Shown in pieces: positions 8,224-17,638 of a DNA stretch of 64,000 bases. The stretch's first letter is position 1; each line of letters begins with the position of its first letter. Made by a program: the position numbers and the translations under genes. The notes below the pieces were generated by a model. It was given only the letters and a program-made list of their open reading frames with translations, did no database searches and was not told the origin of the DNA. The stretch is from Marivita hallyeonensis (GTDB lineage Bacteria > Pseudomonadota > Alphaproteobacteria > Rhodobacterales > Rhodobacteraceae). The stretch lies in assembly GCF_900129875.1 (NCBI RefSeq), contig NZ_FQXC01000001.1, positions 682,001 to 746,000 of the forward strand. The letters are read 5' to 3'.

Positions 8224-9465
8224 TTAGTTGACGAAGCCCTTTTCACGGGCGGCGGCTGTATAGGCCGCTTCGATGTCCGACAGCGTCTGCTCGGCGCTTT
8301 CGTCGCCCTGAAGGAAGTCTGCGATGTTGTCGCCCAGTGCGGTGTGCAGCAGCCCGTGATGCGGCAGCATCGGGTAGGGTGTGGTGCCCATCGAGATGGC
8401 CGAGAACACACCTTCGTTCACGGGGGCAGGCGTGTAGCCTTCGATCATCCACACCGCCTGACCCATCGTCTCGTCGTTCAGGATCGCGGGGCTGATGCCA
8501 TGCTTCATGGCCTTGAACGTCGCCTCCGCGTCTTCATCACTGATGTTCTTCGCGACAGTCCAGCCGTCCCACCACAGAGTCGACGCAGGCGTGCCGGCGC
8601 CGGCGACGGTCATCGGACCGGCGACAGCGGTGTTCTCATAGACCTGCGGCTCGGAGCCTTCGGCATCCATCAGAACGCCGGTCCGAGAGCCCCACATGTT
8701 CATGAGCGCGACGTTGCCTGCTTCCCACTCCGCGCTGGTGGCGTTCGAGTCGTGGGTCAGGAAGTCGGGGTTCATGTATTCGCTGAGCGCTTTCAGCATC
8801 TCAAGCGTCGCAACACCGGCTTCGTTGTTGATTGACACCTGTGCCGTACCCGGTTCGTAGAAAGACCCGCCGTGGCCGAGATACATGTTCACGAATTCCT
8901 GTGCGAGGTTCCAGCCAGCGGCATAGGCGCCGCCAAGTGGATACTCGAGGATGCCTTCAGAACGGATTGTTTCGGCTGCGGCCAGCATCTCTTCGTAGGT
9001 CTTCGGAGGCTCTGCGCCGATCTGTTCTAGGATGTCCGCGCGGTACACGAGGTGCTGCGCGTTCGCCATGAAGGCCACCGCCATCACCTGACCGTTGATG
9101 GTGATCAGCTGTTGGGTCGGGATGTCCTGACCATGCGCCGCGATCAGATCGTCCAGAGGACGGATCACGTCTTCGTTGATCAATGCCACGATGGACGAGT
9201 TCGCCACGATCGCCGTGGTGTATTCCGCTGGGTTGCCCTGCATACCGGGCAGGTTGATCGTCTGGTGATCCGCCGTGAGGTTGGCCTCAGCATCTGACAA
9301 GCCCTCACATGCTTGCGCATTGCGCGCAACTGTCTGGATCGCGGGGAATTCGTTGCCGATGATGCTGAGCCGTCCGCCGTCAATGCCGCAATCGGCCGCC
9401 ATCGCCGTCGTCGCGCCGGCGGCGGCAAGGAACGAGCCCGCCATCAGGATGTTTTTGAGTTTCAT
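8224..9465 (-). CDS. Periplasmic sugar-binding protein of the ABC transporter
   Basis: Family 1 extracellular solute-binding protein, 413 residues. It has a clear Sec signal (MKLKNILMAGSFLAAAGATT, cleavage near AMA-A at about residues 22-24). The mature protein has the family pattern: an early substrate-loop region (NLPGMQGNPAEYTTAIVA), EVINED-like hinge regions, and the central FVNMYLGHGGSFYEPG. ATG has AGGGAGACC upstream on the minus strand. It lies between the ATPase and the first permease of the operon, with 75-bp gaps on each side that may hold stabilising hairpins. Highest expression in the operon is expected but not shown. Confidence 0.92.
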   Translation of the reverse strand: MKLKNILMAGSFLAAAGATTAMAADCGIDGGRLSIIGNEFPAIQTVARNAQACEGLSDAEANLTADHQTINLPGMQGNPAEYTTAIVANSSIVALINEDVIRPLDDLIAAHGQDIPTQQLITINGQVMAVAFMANAQHLVYRADILEQIGAEPPKTYEEMLAAAETIRSEGILEYPLGGAYAAGWNLAQEFVNMYLGHGGSFYEPGTAQVSINNEAGVATLEMLKALSEYMNPDFLTHDSNATSAEWEAGNVALMNMWGSRTGVLMDAEGSEPQVYENTAVAGPMTVAGAGTPASTLWWDGWTVAKNISDEDAEATFKAMKHGISPAILNDETMGQAVWMIEGYTPAPVNEGVFSAISMGTTPYPMLPHHGLLHTALGDNIADFLQGDESAEQTLSDIEAAYTAAAREKGFVN

Positions 9466-9541
9466 TTTGGTCTCCCTGTGTGTTCAGGTGCGTCTTGCAA
9501 GCCCGCACCATTGTGTCCCGGTTGTCCGGGAATATCGTGTC

Positions 9542-10594
<1,053 letters not shown>

Positions 10595-10894
10595 GCTTCC
10601 CCCTGCGCAAAGAGCATTTTTGCGGTAGACTGGCTCAGCAAGCCACAGGCATCTGCGTTTGGCAAGAATTCTTTGCAAACGTGTGCAAAAAACCGATGCC
10701 GGGCTATCACGCGGTGGTACATCCTGGCAGATGACGCCACTGCACAGGGGAGGAGACGGCTGAAAAACGCTTGGAACGCAGCGTCATGACGAATTTGTCG
10801 TTGCGTCGCACTGTCTTGCTTGGCGCGATTTTCCGCTAAAGACAGCGCAGAACAATTGATCCGCGGATCTGCGGGACACGTGGGAGGGGACACC
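10595..10894. other. Divergent promoter region, sugar transporter operon / acyl-CoA synthetase
   Basis: This 300-bp gap separates divergent transcription units. It holds the LacI-type operator described separately and, next to it, an imperfect palindrome centred on AAGAATTCTT at about 10664-10673. No coding sequence with a ribosome binding site is seen. I could not fix promoter hexamers with confidence. Confidence 0.6.
10672..10689. promoter_or_regulatory. Candidate LacI-family operator
   Basis: TTTGCAAACGTGTGCAAA is an 18-bp palindrome with one mismatch and a central CG, the classic layout of LacI-family sugar regulators. It lies 78 bp upstream of the transporter ATPase start. No lacI-type gene is in the window. 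Confidence 0.6.
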
Positions 10895-12775
10895 ATGACA
10901 TTCGCCAGCTTTGAAGACCGGAACGCAATCGAAAACGAGATGCCGTGGGACGCTCGCGATCTTCCCAGAACGCTTTACGGCCAACTCAGCAAAACTGCGA
11001 CTGCGTTCCCCGATAGACCTGCGGTCAGTTACCAGTTGTTGTCCGCGCCGACCGACAAGGCAGAGACGCTGACCTGGTCCGAACTGCACAGCAAAACCGT
11101 TCAGGCGGCGAACCTCTTTCGCAAGCTTGGTGTCGGCGAAAATGACGTGGTCGCCTATGTCCTGCCCAACTGTCACGAGACCATCCTAACGCTGCTTGGC
11201 GGAGCGATCGCGGGTATTGTGAACCCGATCAACCCGCTACTTGAACCCGAACAGATCGGCGCAATTCTGCGGGAAACCGATGCCAAGGTCGTCGTGACGC
11301 TCAAAGCGTTCCCCAAAACGGATGTGGCCCAAAAAGTGGCCGAGGCCTGCCGCCACGCCCCGCATGTGCAAACGGTGCTTGAGGTTGACCTCAACCGTTA
11401 CCTGACCCCGCCGAAATCGTGGATCGTGCCGCTTGTGCGGCCCAAGAACCCGGGCGGGCACCATGCCGATGTGCTCAGCTTCAACGCTGAACTGAAAAAA
11501 CAGAATACGACGCTCGATTTCGCGGACAGTTCCGACGACCGGGTTGCCGCCTATTTCCACACCGGTGGCACGACCGGGATGCCCAAGGTCGCGCAGCATC
11601 GCTATTCTGGACTGATCTACAACGGCTGGCTCGGCAATCGACTGCTCTTTACCGAAGAGGACAGCATCATGTGCCCGCTGCCGCTCTTCCACGTGTTCGC
11701 CTGTCACGTGATCCTGATGGCGTCGGTCGTTTCGGGCGCGCATACAGTCTTTCCGACGCCGCAAGGTTATCGGGGTGAAGGCGTGTTCGACAATTTCTGG
11801 AAGCTCTGCGAGCGCTGGAAAACCACTTTCGTGATCACCGTTCCAACGGCGATGTCGGCGCTGATGCAACGTCCGGTCGATGCCGATCTTTCGGCGATCA
11901 AGACAGCGTTTTCGGGCTCATCCCCGCTGCCGCTTGAATTGTTCAACCGGTTCGAGAAGGCCTGCGGCGTGACGGTCGTCGAAGGCTACGGTCTGACCGA
12001 GGCGACCTGCCTTGTCTCGTGCAACCCGCCCGACGGAGAAAAGAAGGTCGGATCGGTCGGCATTCCGTTTCCGTACACCGACGTCAAGATCATCACGCAA
12101 AAGGACGGTTCCGTCATTGAATGCGCGGCGGACGAAATCGGCGAGATCTGCGTTTCGAACCCCGGGGTCTTTGCCGGGAACACGTATACCGAAGCCGAAA
12201 AGAACGCCGACCTGTTCTACTACGACAAGTACCTGCGTACCGGCGATCTGGGACGGATCGACCCGGATGGCTACCTCTGGATCACCGGTCGCGCGAAAGA
12301 CTTGATCATCCGCGGCGGGCATAACATCGATCCGGCCGAAATCGAAGAAGCTCTGCTTGCGCATCCGGCCGTCGCCTTCGCCGGGGCCATCGGGCAACCC
12401 GACGCGCATGCCGGAGAACTGCCCTGTGCCTTCGTCGAACTGGTCGCAGGCGCGTCCACCACCGAGGAAGAACTCCTGGAGCATTGCACCGTCCACGTCC
12501 ACGAACGCGCGGCCTATCCCAAGCACATGACAATCCTCGACGAACTGCCGAAAACCGCGGTTGGAAAGGTCTTCAAACCCGACCTGCGTAAACACGCCAT
12601 CACCCGCGTCTTCAACGCAGCCTTGGACAAGGCAGGCAGCCCGGCCCGCGTGGTATCGGTCATCGACGACAAGAAACGCGGGCTTGTTGCACAGGTTGAC
12701 CTGCACGGCGCGGCAACAGACGACGTCGGCCACATCCTCGGCAATTTCGCCAACCGCTGGGAAGAGGCGGCCTGA
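10895..12775 (+). CDS. AMP-binding acyl-CoA synthetase
   Basis: ANL-superfamily enzyme, 626 residues from the ATG at 10895, which has GGGAGGGGA 5 bp upstream. It activates a carboxylic acid to acyl-AMP and then to acyl-CoA. Visible motifs are the P-loop YFHTGGTTGMPK, the A5-type GYGLTEATC, the A7 YLRTGDLGRID hinge region and the catalytic lysine region PKTAVGKVFKPDLR near the C-terminus. The sequence is typical of fadD-like synthetases with undefined chain length. It is transcribed away from the sugar transporter and stands alone; a hairpin pair follows the stop. Confidence 0.9.
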   Translation: MTFASFEDRNAIENEMPWDARDLPRTLYGQLSKTATAFPDRPAVSYQLLSAPTDKAETLTWSELHSKTVQAANLFRKLGVGENDVVAYVLPNCHETILTLLGGAIAGIVNPINPLLEPEQIGAILRETDAKVVVTLKAFPKTDVAQKVAEACRHAPHVQTVLEVDLNRYLTPPKSWIVPLVRPKNPGGHHADVLSFNAELKKQNTTLDFADSSDDRVAAYFHTGGTTGMPKVAQHRYSGLIYNGWLGNRLLFTEEDSIMCPLPLFHVFACHVILMASVVSGAHTVFPTPQGYRGEGVFDNFWKLCERWKTTFVITVPTAMSALMQRPVDADLSAIKTAFSGSSPLPLELFNRFEKACGVTVVEGYGLTEATCLVSCNPPDGEKKVGSVGIPFPYTDVKIITQKDGSVIECAADEIGEICVSNPGVFAGNTYTEAEKNADLFYYDKYLRTGDLGRIDPDGYLWITGRAKDLIIRGGHNIDPAEIEEALLAHPAVAFAGAIGQPDAHAGELPCAFVELVAGASTTEEELLEHCTVHVHERAAYPKHMTILDELPKTAVGKVFKPDLRKHAITRVFNAALDKAGSPARVVSVIDDKKRGLVAQVDLHGAATDDVGHILGNFANRWEEAA

Positions 12776-12801
12776 CCAAGGTTCGGATCGGCTTCGCTGA
12801 T

Positions 12802-12820
12802 CCGCAGGGAACGCCTGCGG
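12802..12820 (+). terminator. Candidate hairpin after acyl-CoA synthetase
   Basis: CCGCAGG at 12802-12808 pairs with CCTGCGG at 12814-12820, just after a smaller GGATC/GATCC stem. No U run follows directly, so Rho-independent termination is uncertain. Confidence 0.3.
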
Positions 12821-12897
12821 CTCGAGTGATCACACCTTTTGAATAAGAAATGTACGGCCTCTACTTGACGAAATATTGACAGCGCACCGATGTTGCG

Positions 12898-13293
12898 ATG
12901 GTGAAAGTCGCGCCAAACCCTCCTCCGAGTGTTGATGCCGCCTTGGCGGTACATCCGGAGGCTATACAAACGGTGCTGCACGAGCTGCGCGCTCTGATCC
13001 TAGACGTGGCGTCTGTGACGGACGGGATCGGAGACGTGACGGAAACTCTGAAATGGGGCCAGCCGTCATTTTCGGTTCCGACAGGCACGCCGTTGAGGAT
13101 TGGGGTTACCAAGGCAGGAGCTCCCGCCTTGTTCGTTCACTGCCAGACGACTGTCATTGCGGATGCCCGCGCTGTGTTTTCTGGCGATCTTCGCTTCGAG
13201 GGAAACCGCGCGGTTGTGTTTGATACAGACACGGCTTTGCCCGAAAGCGCTTTGCGCCATGTCATTCGCGCAGCGCTCACCTATCGGCTTTGA
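12898..13293 (+). CDS. DUF1801 (YdhG-like) domain protein
   Basis: 131-residue soluble protein of the DUF1801 family, small alpha/beta proteins of unknown biochemical role. Family marks are the N-terminal helix region (ALAVHPEAIQTVLHELRALI), the conserved ETLKWGQPSF and the C-terminal DTALPESALRHVIRAAL. It starts at ATG with only a weak upstream purine stretch. It is monocistronic and converges with the amidase gene, leaving 6 bp between stops. No function is proposed. Confidence 0.8.
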   Translation: MVKVAPNPPPSVDAALAVHPEAIQTVLHELRALILDVASVTDGIGDVTETLKWGQPSFSVPTGTPLRIGVTKAGAPALFVHCQTTVIADARAVFSGDLRFEGNRAVVFDTDTALPESALRHVIRAALTYRL

Positions 13294-13299
13294 CGCGCT

Positions 13300-14724
13300 T
13301 TAGGAACGTGTCGGCCCCATTGGATCGATCAGGGTCACGGGCAAGGCGAGCGCCTGTTCGAGGCTGTGCGCGACCTGCAAGAGCCGCCCTTCGCCGCGCG
13401 GCGGGCCGATAAGCTGTAGTCCGACGGGAAGGCCCGAGGCCGTGAACCCGACGGGCAGTGACAAGGCGGGCAAGCCCGCCACGGTCGACAGGAACGCAAA
13501 GCGCAGCCAATCGATGTAGTCGTTCATCTTCTGGCCCGCGACCTCGGTCGGGTACTCGATCTCGACCGGGAAGGGCGGGATGCCGTTCACTGGCAGGGCC
13601 AGCACGTCGTACGTCTCAAAGAAGACGCGCATCGTGTTGTAGATGGCCGAGCGGTCCCGTTCCGCCGCCGCGAAATCGGCGAAGGTCATGGCGTCGGCAT
13701 CCGCCACGTTGCCGAGGATCGTTGCCTTGTAATGCTGCCGGATCTCGGGTGGGGTGATCTGATAGCTGCCAAGGAAGGACAGGCACCGCATCGCGCGGAA
13801 CGCGTCCGCCAGGCGCGGCAGGTCGGGGCAGTGCTCTTCGATCTGGACCTTCGGCGACTGCACCAACTCCAGGGCCGCACGCAGGACGCTTTCGATCTCC
13901 CCCATGATCGGCGCAAAGCCGTTCATGTTTGGTGTAAAGGCGATCCGGATCTCGCCCGCGTCGCGTTGCGCGGTCTCGAAGAACGACTGTTCCGGCGCCG
14001 GGAAAGAGATTGGCCAAGTCGGGTCCCAGCCGGACATCGCATCGAGAAACAGCGCACAGTCCAGCACGTCGCGTGCCATTGGTCCGTCGACGCCGCCATT
14101 GTGAAACCCAAGCTGTGCCGAACTGCCGCCCGCCACGCCGGGCGAGGGTCGCATGCCGACGATGCCGCAGAAATTGGCGGGGCTGCGCAGACTGCCGCCA
14201 TAGTCCGATCCGTGGCTGAGCCAGAACTCCCCGGTGGCGAGAGACACCGCCGCACCGCCCGACGATCCGGCAGGGGTCAAAGCGGTGTTCCACGGATTGC
14301 GCGTGATGCCGAACACCGCGTTGAAGGTTTGCGCCCCAGCACCCAGTTCGGGCGTGTTCGTCTTGCCAAGGACCACCGCGCCACGCTCTTCCAGACGGAG
14401 CACCAGCGGATCAGAGGCGTCGGGCACGTGATCGGCATAGCCTTTTGTCCCGAAGGTGGTGCGCACGCCTTTGACGGGATTCAGATCCTTGATCCCGATG
14501 GGCAGGCCTGCCAGCAGGCTGTCCGCGCTGGTTTTGGCGGCACGGGCGCGCTCCGGGCAGCGCGTGACCACGGCGTTCACTTCCGGTTCGACCTGATCCA
14601 TCCGCGCAAGGCTCGCGTCGATCAAATCGGTCGTCGAGACCTCTCGCTTGCGCAGAAGTGTGATCACATCGCGCGCGGATTTCGCGCACAGTTCCGGGCC
14701 TGAGAACGTGGTTTCGGGGCGCAT
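13300..14724 (-). CDS. Amidase-signature family amidohydrolase
   Basis: 474-residue amidase-signature enzyme hydrolysing an amide bond. The Ser-cisSer-Lys triad is visible: lysine in GIKDLNP (~residue 78), the cis-serine in TPAGSSGGAA and the nucleophile in GSDYGGSLRSPA (~residue 174). Family members act on amides ranging from aryl amides to aminoacyl-tRNA, so the substrate is unknown. There are no gatB/gatC neighbours, which argues against GatA. It is the distal gene of a minus-strand run that includes a regulator, an enolase-superfamily enzyme and an alcohol dehydrogenase. Confidence 0.88.
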   Translation of the reverse strand: MRPETTFSGPELCAKSARDVITLLRKREVSTTDLIDASLARMDQVEPEVNAVVTRCPERARAAKTSADSLLAGLPIGIKDLNPVKGVRTTFGTKGYADHVPDASDPLVLRLEERGAVVLGKTNTPELGAGAQTFNAVFGITRNPWNTALTPAGSSGGAAVSLATGEFWLSHGSDYGGSLRSPANFCGIVGMRPSPGVAGGSSAQLGFHNGGVDGPMARDVLDCALFLDAMSGWDPTWPISFPAPEQSFFETAQRDAGEIRIAFTPNMNGFAPIMGEIESVLRAALELVQSPKVQIEEHCPDLPRLADAFRAMRCLSFLGSYQITPPEIRQHYKATILGNVADADAMTFADFAAAERDRSAIYNTMRVFFETYDVLALPVNGIPPFPVEIEYPTEVAGQKMNDYIDWLRFAFLSTVAGLPALSLPVGFTASGLPVGLQLIGPPRGEGRLLQVAHSLEQALALPVTLIDPMGPTRS

Positions 14725-14804
14725 CGGTCACCTTTCCATGGAATGGCCCGCACCAAAGGGTCTTCCGTGCGGGCAAATGACGGGCAAACGGAGGGGACGC
14801 CGTA

Positions 14805-15125
14805 TCAGGATTTGCAGAACATGTCGTAGAGCAGGTCGATCATGCGTTCCGTATTGGTATCGCTCAGACTGTAGTAGATCGTCTTGCCTTCCCTGCGGGT
14901 CTTCACAAGGGACTCGTCCCGCAATCGGGCAAGCATCTGGCTCACCGCCGCCTGACGTATGCCAAGGAGGCTTTCAAGTTCGCCGACCGACTTCTCGCCC
15001 GTGCCGAGATGGCACAGGATCATCAGCCGTCCTTCATGCGCAAGTGTTTTGAGAAACGCCGTGGCATGCGCCGCGTTTGTGGCCATGTCCTGCGCCGGGG
15101 AAGAATGCATTGCGACATCCGACAT
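14805..15125 (-). CDS. ArsR-family regulator resembling SqrR/BigR persulfide sensors
   Basis: 106-residue winged-helix repressor. The start at 15125 gives a normal ArsR length; an upstream extension is low-complexity and lacks homology. The recognition region reads LLGIRQAAVSQMLARLRDESLV and the wing is TRREGKTIYYSL. Only two cysteines occur: C38 in LMILCHLGTGEKSV and C104 near the C-terminus (YDMFCKS). Their 66-residue spacing and surrounding residues match SqrR, BigR and SoxR-type sulfide/persulfide sensors, which repress sulfide-oxidation genes until a polysulfide bridge forms. Metal-binding ELCVC motifs of ArsR proper are absent. It is not next to the sox genes but 9.6 kb away. The sensor role is inference. 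Confidence 0.8.
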   Translation of the reverse strand: MSDVAMHSSPAQDMATNAAHATAFLKTLAHEGRLMILCHLGTGEKSVGELESLLGIRQAAVSQMLARLRDESLVKTRREGKTIYYSLSDTNTERMIDLLYDMFCKS

Positions 15126-15195
15126 AAAGGGTACCCTGGTTACTCCGGGCGGCGTATAGCACCGTTCCCCGCCCGGACACAAAGCTTTACATGCG

Positions 15196-16434
15196 TTAAA
15201 TCGTATCTGTTGCGGGAGGAGCACCGCCCATGAAGGCATTGCCGTCCTGGTAGTTGCAGGGCGCCTCCTGCATCTGCAGGTGCAATCCGTCGCCGGTATA
15301 GGGTCGGCTTCGCGCGAGGTCTTCGTCGACATCGATGCCTAGGCCGGGCGTATCTGGTGCCGTGATGTAGCCGTTTTCGACGCGTATGGTGTCGCGGATC
15401 AGGTCCCGGTGGAAGGCGGTCTCGATCGATTCCGCGATAAGCACATTGGGGATCGACGTGCACAGATGGATATTGGCGGCCCATTCGATGGGGCCTGCAT
15501 ACAGATGCGGTGCCATCTCTGCGTTGAAAGCCTCGGCCATTCCGGCAAGCTTCTTCATCTCCCAGATACCACCCGCACGCCCCAGCGCGGGTTGCAGGAT
15601 CCTGGCCCCGCCGGTGCGCAGCAGTGTGGCAAACTCGGTTTTTGTCGTCATCCTTTCCCCGGTGGCAATCGGGATGCGCACCGCGCGCGCCACCTCGGCG
15701 AATTCGAGCAGATTGTCGGGTGGGATCGGTTCTTCGTACCAGAGCGGCAGATAGGGCTCGATTGCCTGTCCCAGCCGGATGGCGCCCGAGGTGGTGAACT
15801 GTCCATGGGTGCCAAACAGCAGGTCTGCCTTGTTGCCCACTGCCGCGCGGATTGCTTTGCACATCTCGACCGACAAGGCGATGTCGGTCATCGCAGGCTG
15901 GTGTCCGCCATGGATCGTGTAGGGCCCTGCAGGATCGAACTTGAGCGCGGTATACCCCCGTTCGACATATGCGACTGCGGCCTCGGCAAGGGCGTCGGGG
16001 TCAACCCAGAAGGTCTCAAGACTGTGATGGGGCAGGGGGTAGAGATAGGTATAGGCCCGCACCTTGGGCGTCATGCGCCCGCCGAGAAGCGCCCAGACCG
16101 GACGCTCCCGCGCTTTTCCGAGGATGTCCCAGCAGGCGATCTCAAGCCCCGAAAACGCGCCCATGACCGTCAAATCGGGGCGCTGCGTGAAGCCCGAAGA
16201 GTACACCCGCCGGAACATCAACTCGATATTCTCGGGGGTTTCGCCCTTCATGTGCCGGTCGAAAACGTCCTGAATGACGGCGAGCATCGCCTCTGGTCCG
16301 ACCGAAGACGCGTAGCACTCGCCCCAACCAGTGATCCCGGTGTCGGTGGCGACCTTGACCAGTGTCCAATACCGCCCGCCCCAGCCGGGTGGCGGGGGCG
16401 CGGTGGTAATCACATCCACGCTGTGCAGCTTCAT
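15196..16434 (-). CDS. Mandelate racemase/muconate lactonizing enzyme family protein (sugar-acid dehydratase-like)
   Basis: 412-residue enolase-superfamily enzyme. The N-terminal capping domain includes the conserved WGECYAS loop. The barrel carries LKFDPAGPY, acidic metal ligands around LLFGTHGQF and WYEEPIPP, and TGERM with a late APHLYAGPIEW catalytic-base region. The pattern resembles D-galactonate/mannonate dehydratase-type members that remove water from sugar acids, but the precise substrate cannot be assigned. It is followed downstream by the ArsR-type regulator (70-bp gap). Upstream is the Zn alcohol dehydrogenase (46-bp gap), suggesting a small catabolic operon. Confidence 0.85.
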   Translation of the reverse strand: MKLHSVDVITTAPPPPGWGGRYWTLVKVATDTGITGWGECYASSVGPEAMLAVIQDVFDRHMKGETPENIELMFRRVYSSGFTQRPDLTVMGAFSGLEIACWDILGKARERPVWALLGGRMTPKVRAYTYLYPLPHHSLETFWVDPDALAEAAVAYVERGYTALKFDPAGPYTIHGGHQPAMTDIALSVEMCKAIRAAVGNKADLLFGTHGQFTTSGAIRLGQAIEPYLPLWYEEPIPPDNLLEFAEVARAVRIPIATGERMTTKTEFATLLRTGGARILQPALGRAGGIWEMKKLAGMAEAFNAEMAPHLYAGPIEWAANIHLCTSIPNVLIAESIETAFHRDLIRDTIRVENGYITAPDTPGLGIDVDEDLARSRPYTGDGLHLQMQEAPCNYQDGNAFMGGAPPATDTI

Positions 16435-16480
16435 CTCGTCCCGTCCTCCACGTCGTTCTGAAACCTTTGCGACGTCGGGA

Positions 16481-17560
16481 TCAAAAGACGATCACGTTCC
16501 GCTTGGCATCGCCCGAATTGGTGTCCGCAATCGCCTCGTTGATCTGGTCGAGCGACCAGCGGCCTGAAACCAGTTCGTCAAGTTTCAAACGCCCCTGGTC
16601 ATAGAGGTCGGCGAGCCACGGGATGTCCCGACGGATCACCACATCGCCCATCTTCGACCCGATCATGCCTTGCGCCATGTAGGCCTGCACCACGGGTTCA
16701 TACTCGGCCATCGCGCCGGAATGCGGCATGCCCACCATCACCATGCGCCCGCCCCAGCCCAGGTAACGTGGCGCATCGTTATAGGCTGGGATCGCGCCAA
16801 CGGTGATCGCGACCACATCCGCCCCGCGCCCAAGAATGCGCATCGCCTCTTTCCACGGCGCGTCCTGCGTCGCCAGAACCCCGTCGGTCGCGCCGAACGC
16901 CTTGGCGGTTTCCAGCTTTTCCTCTGTCACATCGACGGCAACGACCCGACGCGCACCCGCGATCCGCGCACCTTGAATGGCGTTCAGGCCAACACCACCT
17001 GCGCCGATCACCACCACGTCTTCGCCTGCGCGCAGCCGTCCGGCATTCACGATCGCACCGACGCCGGTGATCACACCACAGGCCAACAGCGCCACCGCCT
17101 CGGGCGGCATCGTGTCGGGCAGGGGGACGACCTGGCTCTGGTCCACGACGACCTTTTCAGCGAAAGCACCGCAATTCATGGCCTGCACCACCGATGTCCC
17201 GTCCGCGCGCGACAGCGGCGACTCGGCCGATCGCGGCGTTTCGCAGATGGTGGGCTTTCCGCTTGCGCAGTTCGGGCATTGACCGCAGGCCCGGATCAGC
17301 GTCACCACCACCCGTTGCCCGTCCAGCAGGCCAGTCACACCCGGTCCAAGGGCTGTCACCCGTCCGGCGGCCTCGTGCCCGTAGACGGCGGGCAGATCAC
17401 CGCCCCACGCGCCTTCGGCGTAATGAATGTCGGAATGGCAAATGGCGACGGCGTCGAGCGTCACCTCGATCTCGCCCGCGCCGGGCGCGCGCAGCTCCAG
17501 CTCTTCTATGGTCAGGGGTTCGCCGAAGGCGGTGCAGACGGCAGCTTTGATCCGGGGCAT
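16481..17560 (-). CDS. Zinc-dependent alcohol dehydrogenase (class III-like MDR family)
   Basis: 359-residue medium-chain dehydrogenase. The catalytic zinc motif is ICHSDIHY with GHEAAGRV. The structural zinc cysteines are in CGQCPNCASGKPTIC. The Rossmann motif is GAGGVGLNAI followed by an acidic VDV, favouring NAD. The layout resembles the S-hydroxymethyl-thiol/benzyl alcohol branch. The start has GGAGGG on the minus strand. It is followed by the dehydratase-like gene and probably oxidises an alcohol in the same catabolic route; that link is inference. Confidence 0.88.
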   Translation of the reverse strand: MPRIKAAVCTAFGEPLTIEELELRAPGAGEIEVTLDAVAICHSDIHYAEGAWGGDLPAVYGHEAAGRVTALGPGVTGLLDGQRVVVTLIRACGQCPNCASGKPTICETPRSAESPLSRADGTSVVQAMNCGAFAEKVVVDQSQVVPLPDTMPPEAVALLACGVITGVGAIVNAGRLRAGEDVVVIGAGGVGLNAIQGARIAGARRVVAVDVTEEKLETAKAFGATDGVLATQDAPWKEAMRILGRGADVVAITVGAIPAYNDAPRYLGWGGRMVMVGMPHSGAMAEYEPVVQAYMAQGMIGSKMGDVVIRRDIPWLADLYDQGRLKLDELVSGRWSLDQINEAIADTNSGDAKRNVIVF

Positions 17561-17638
17561 GTGCCCTCCCTCGTTGGATTTTTGCCCACCGTGCGTCGGC
17601 CCGGGGGCAAGTGCAAGCGGGAAGCCGACCCCAGACTG

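Noticed and set aside
10595-10678. Longer N-terminus for the sugar transporter ATPase
   Set aside because: It would include the LacI-type operator and has no ribosome binding site; the ATG at 10594 has AGGGGGAAG.
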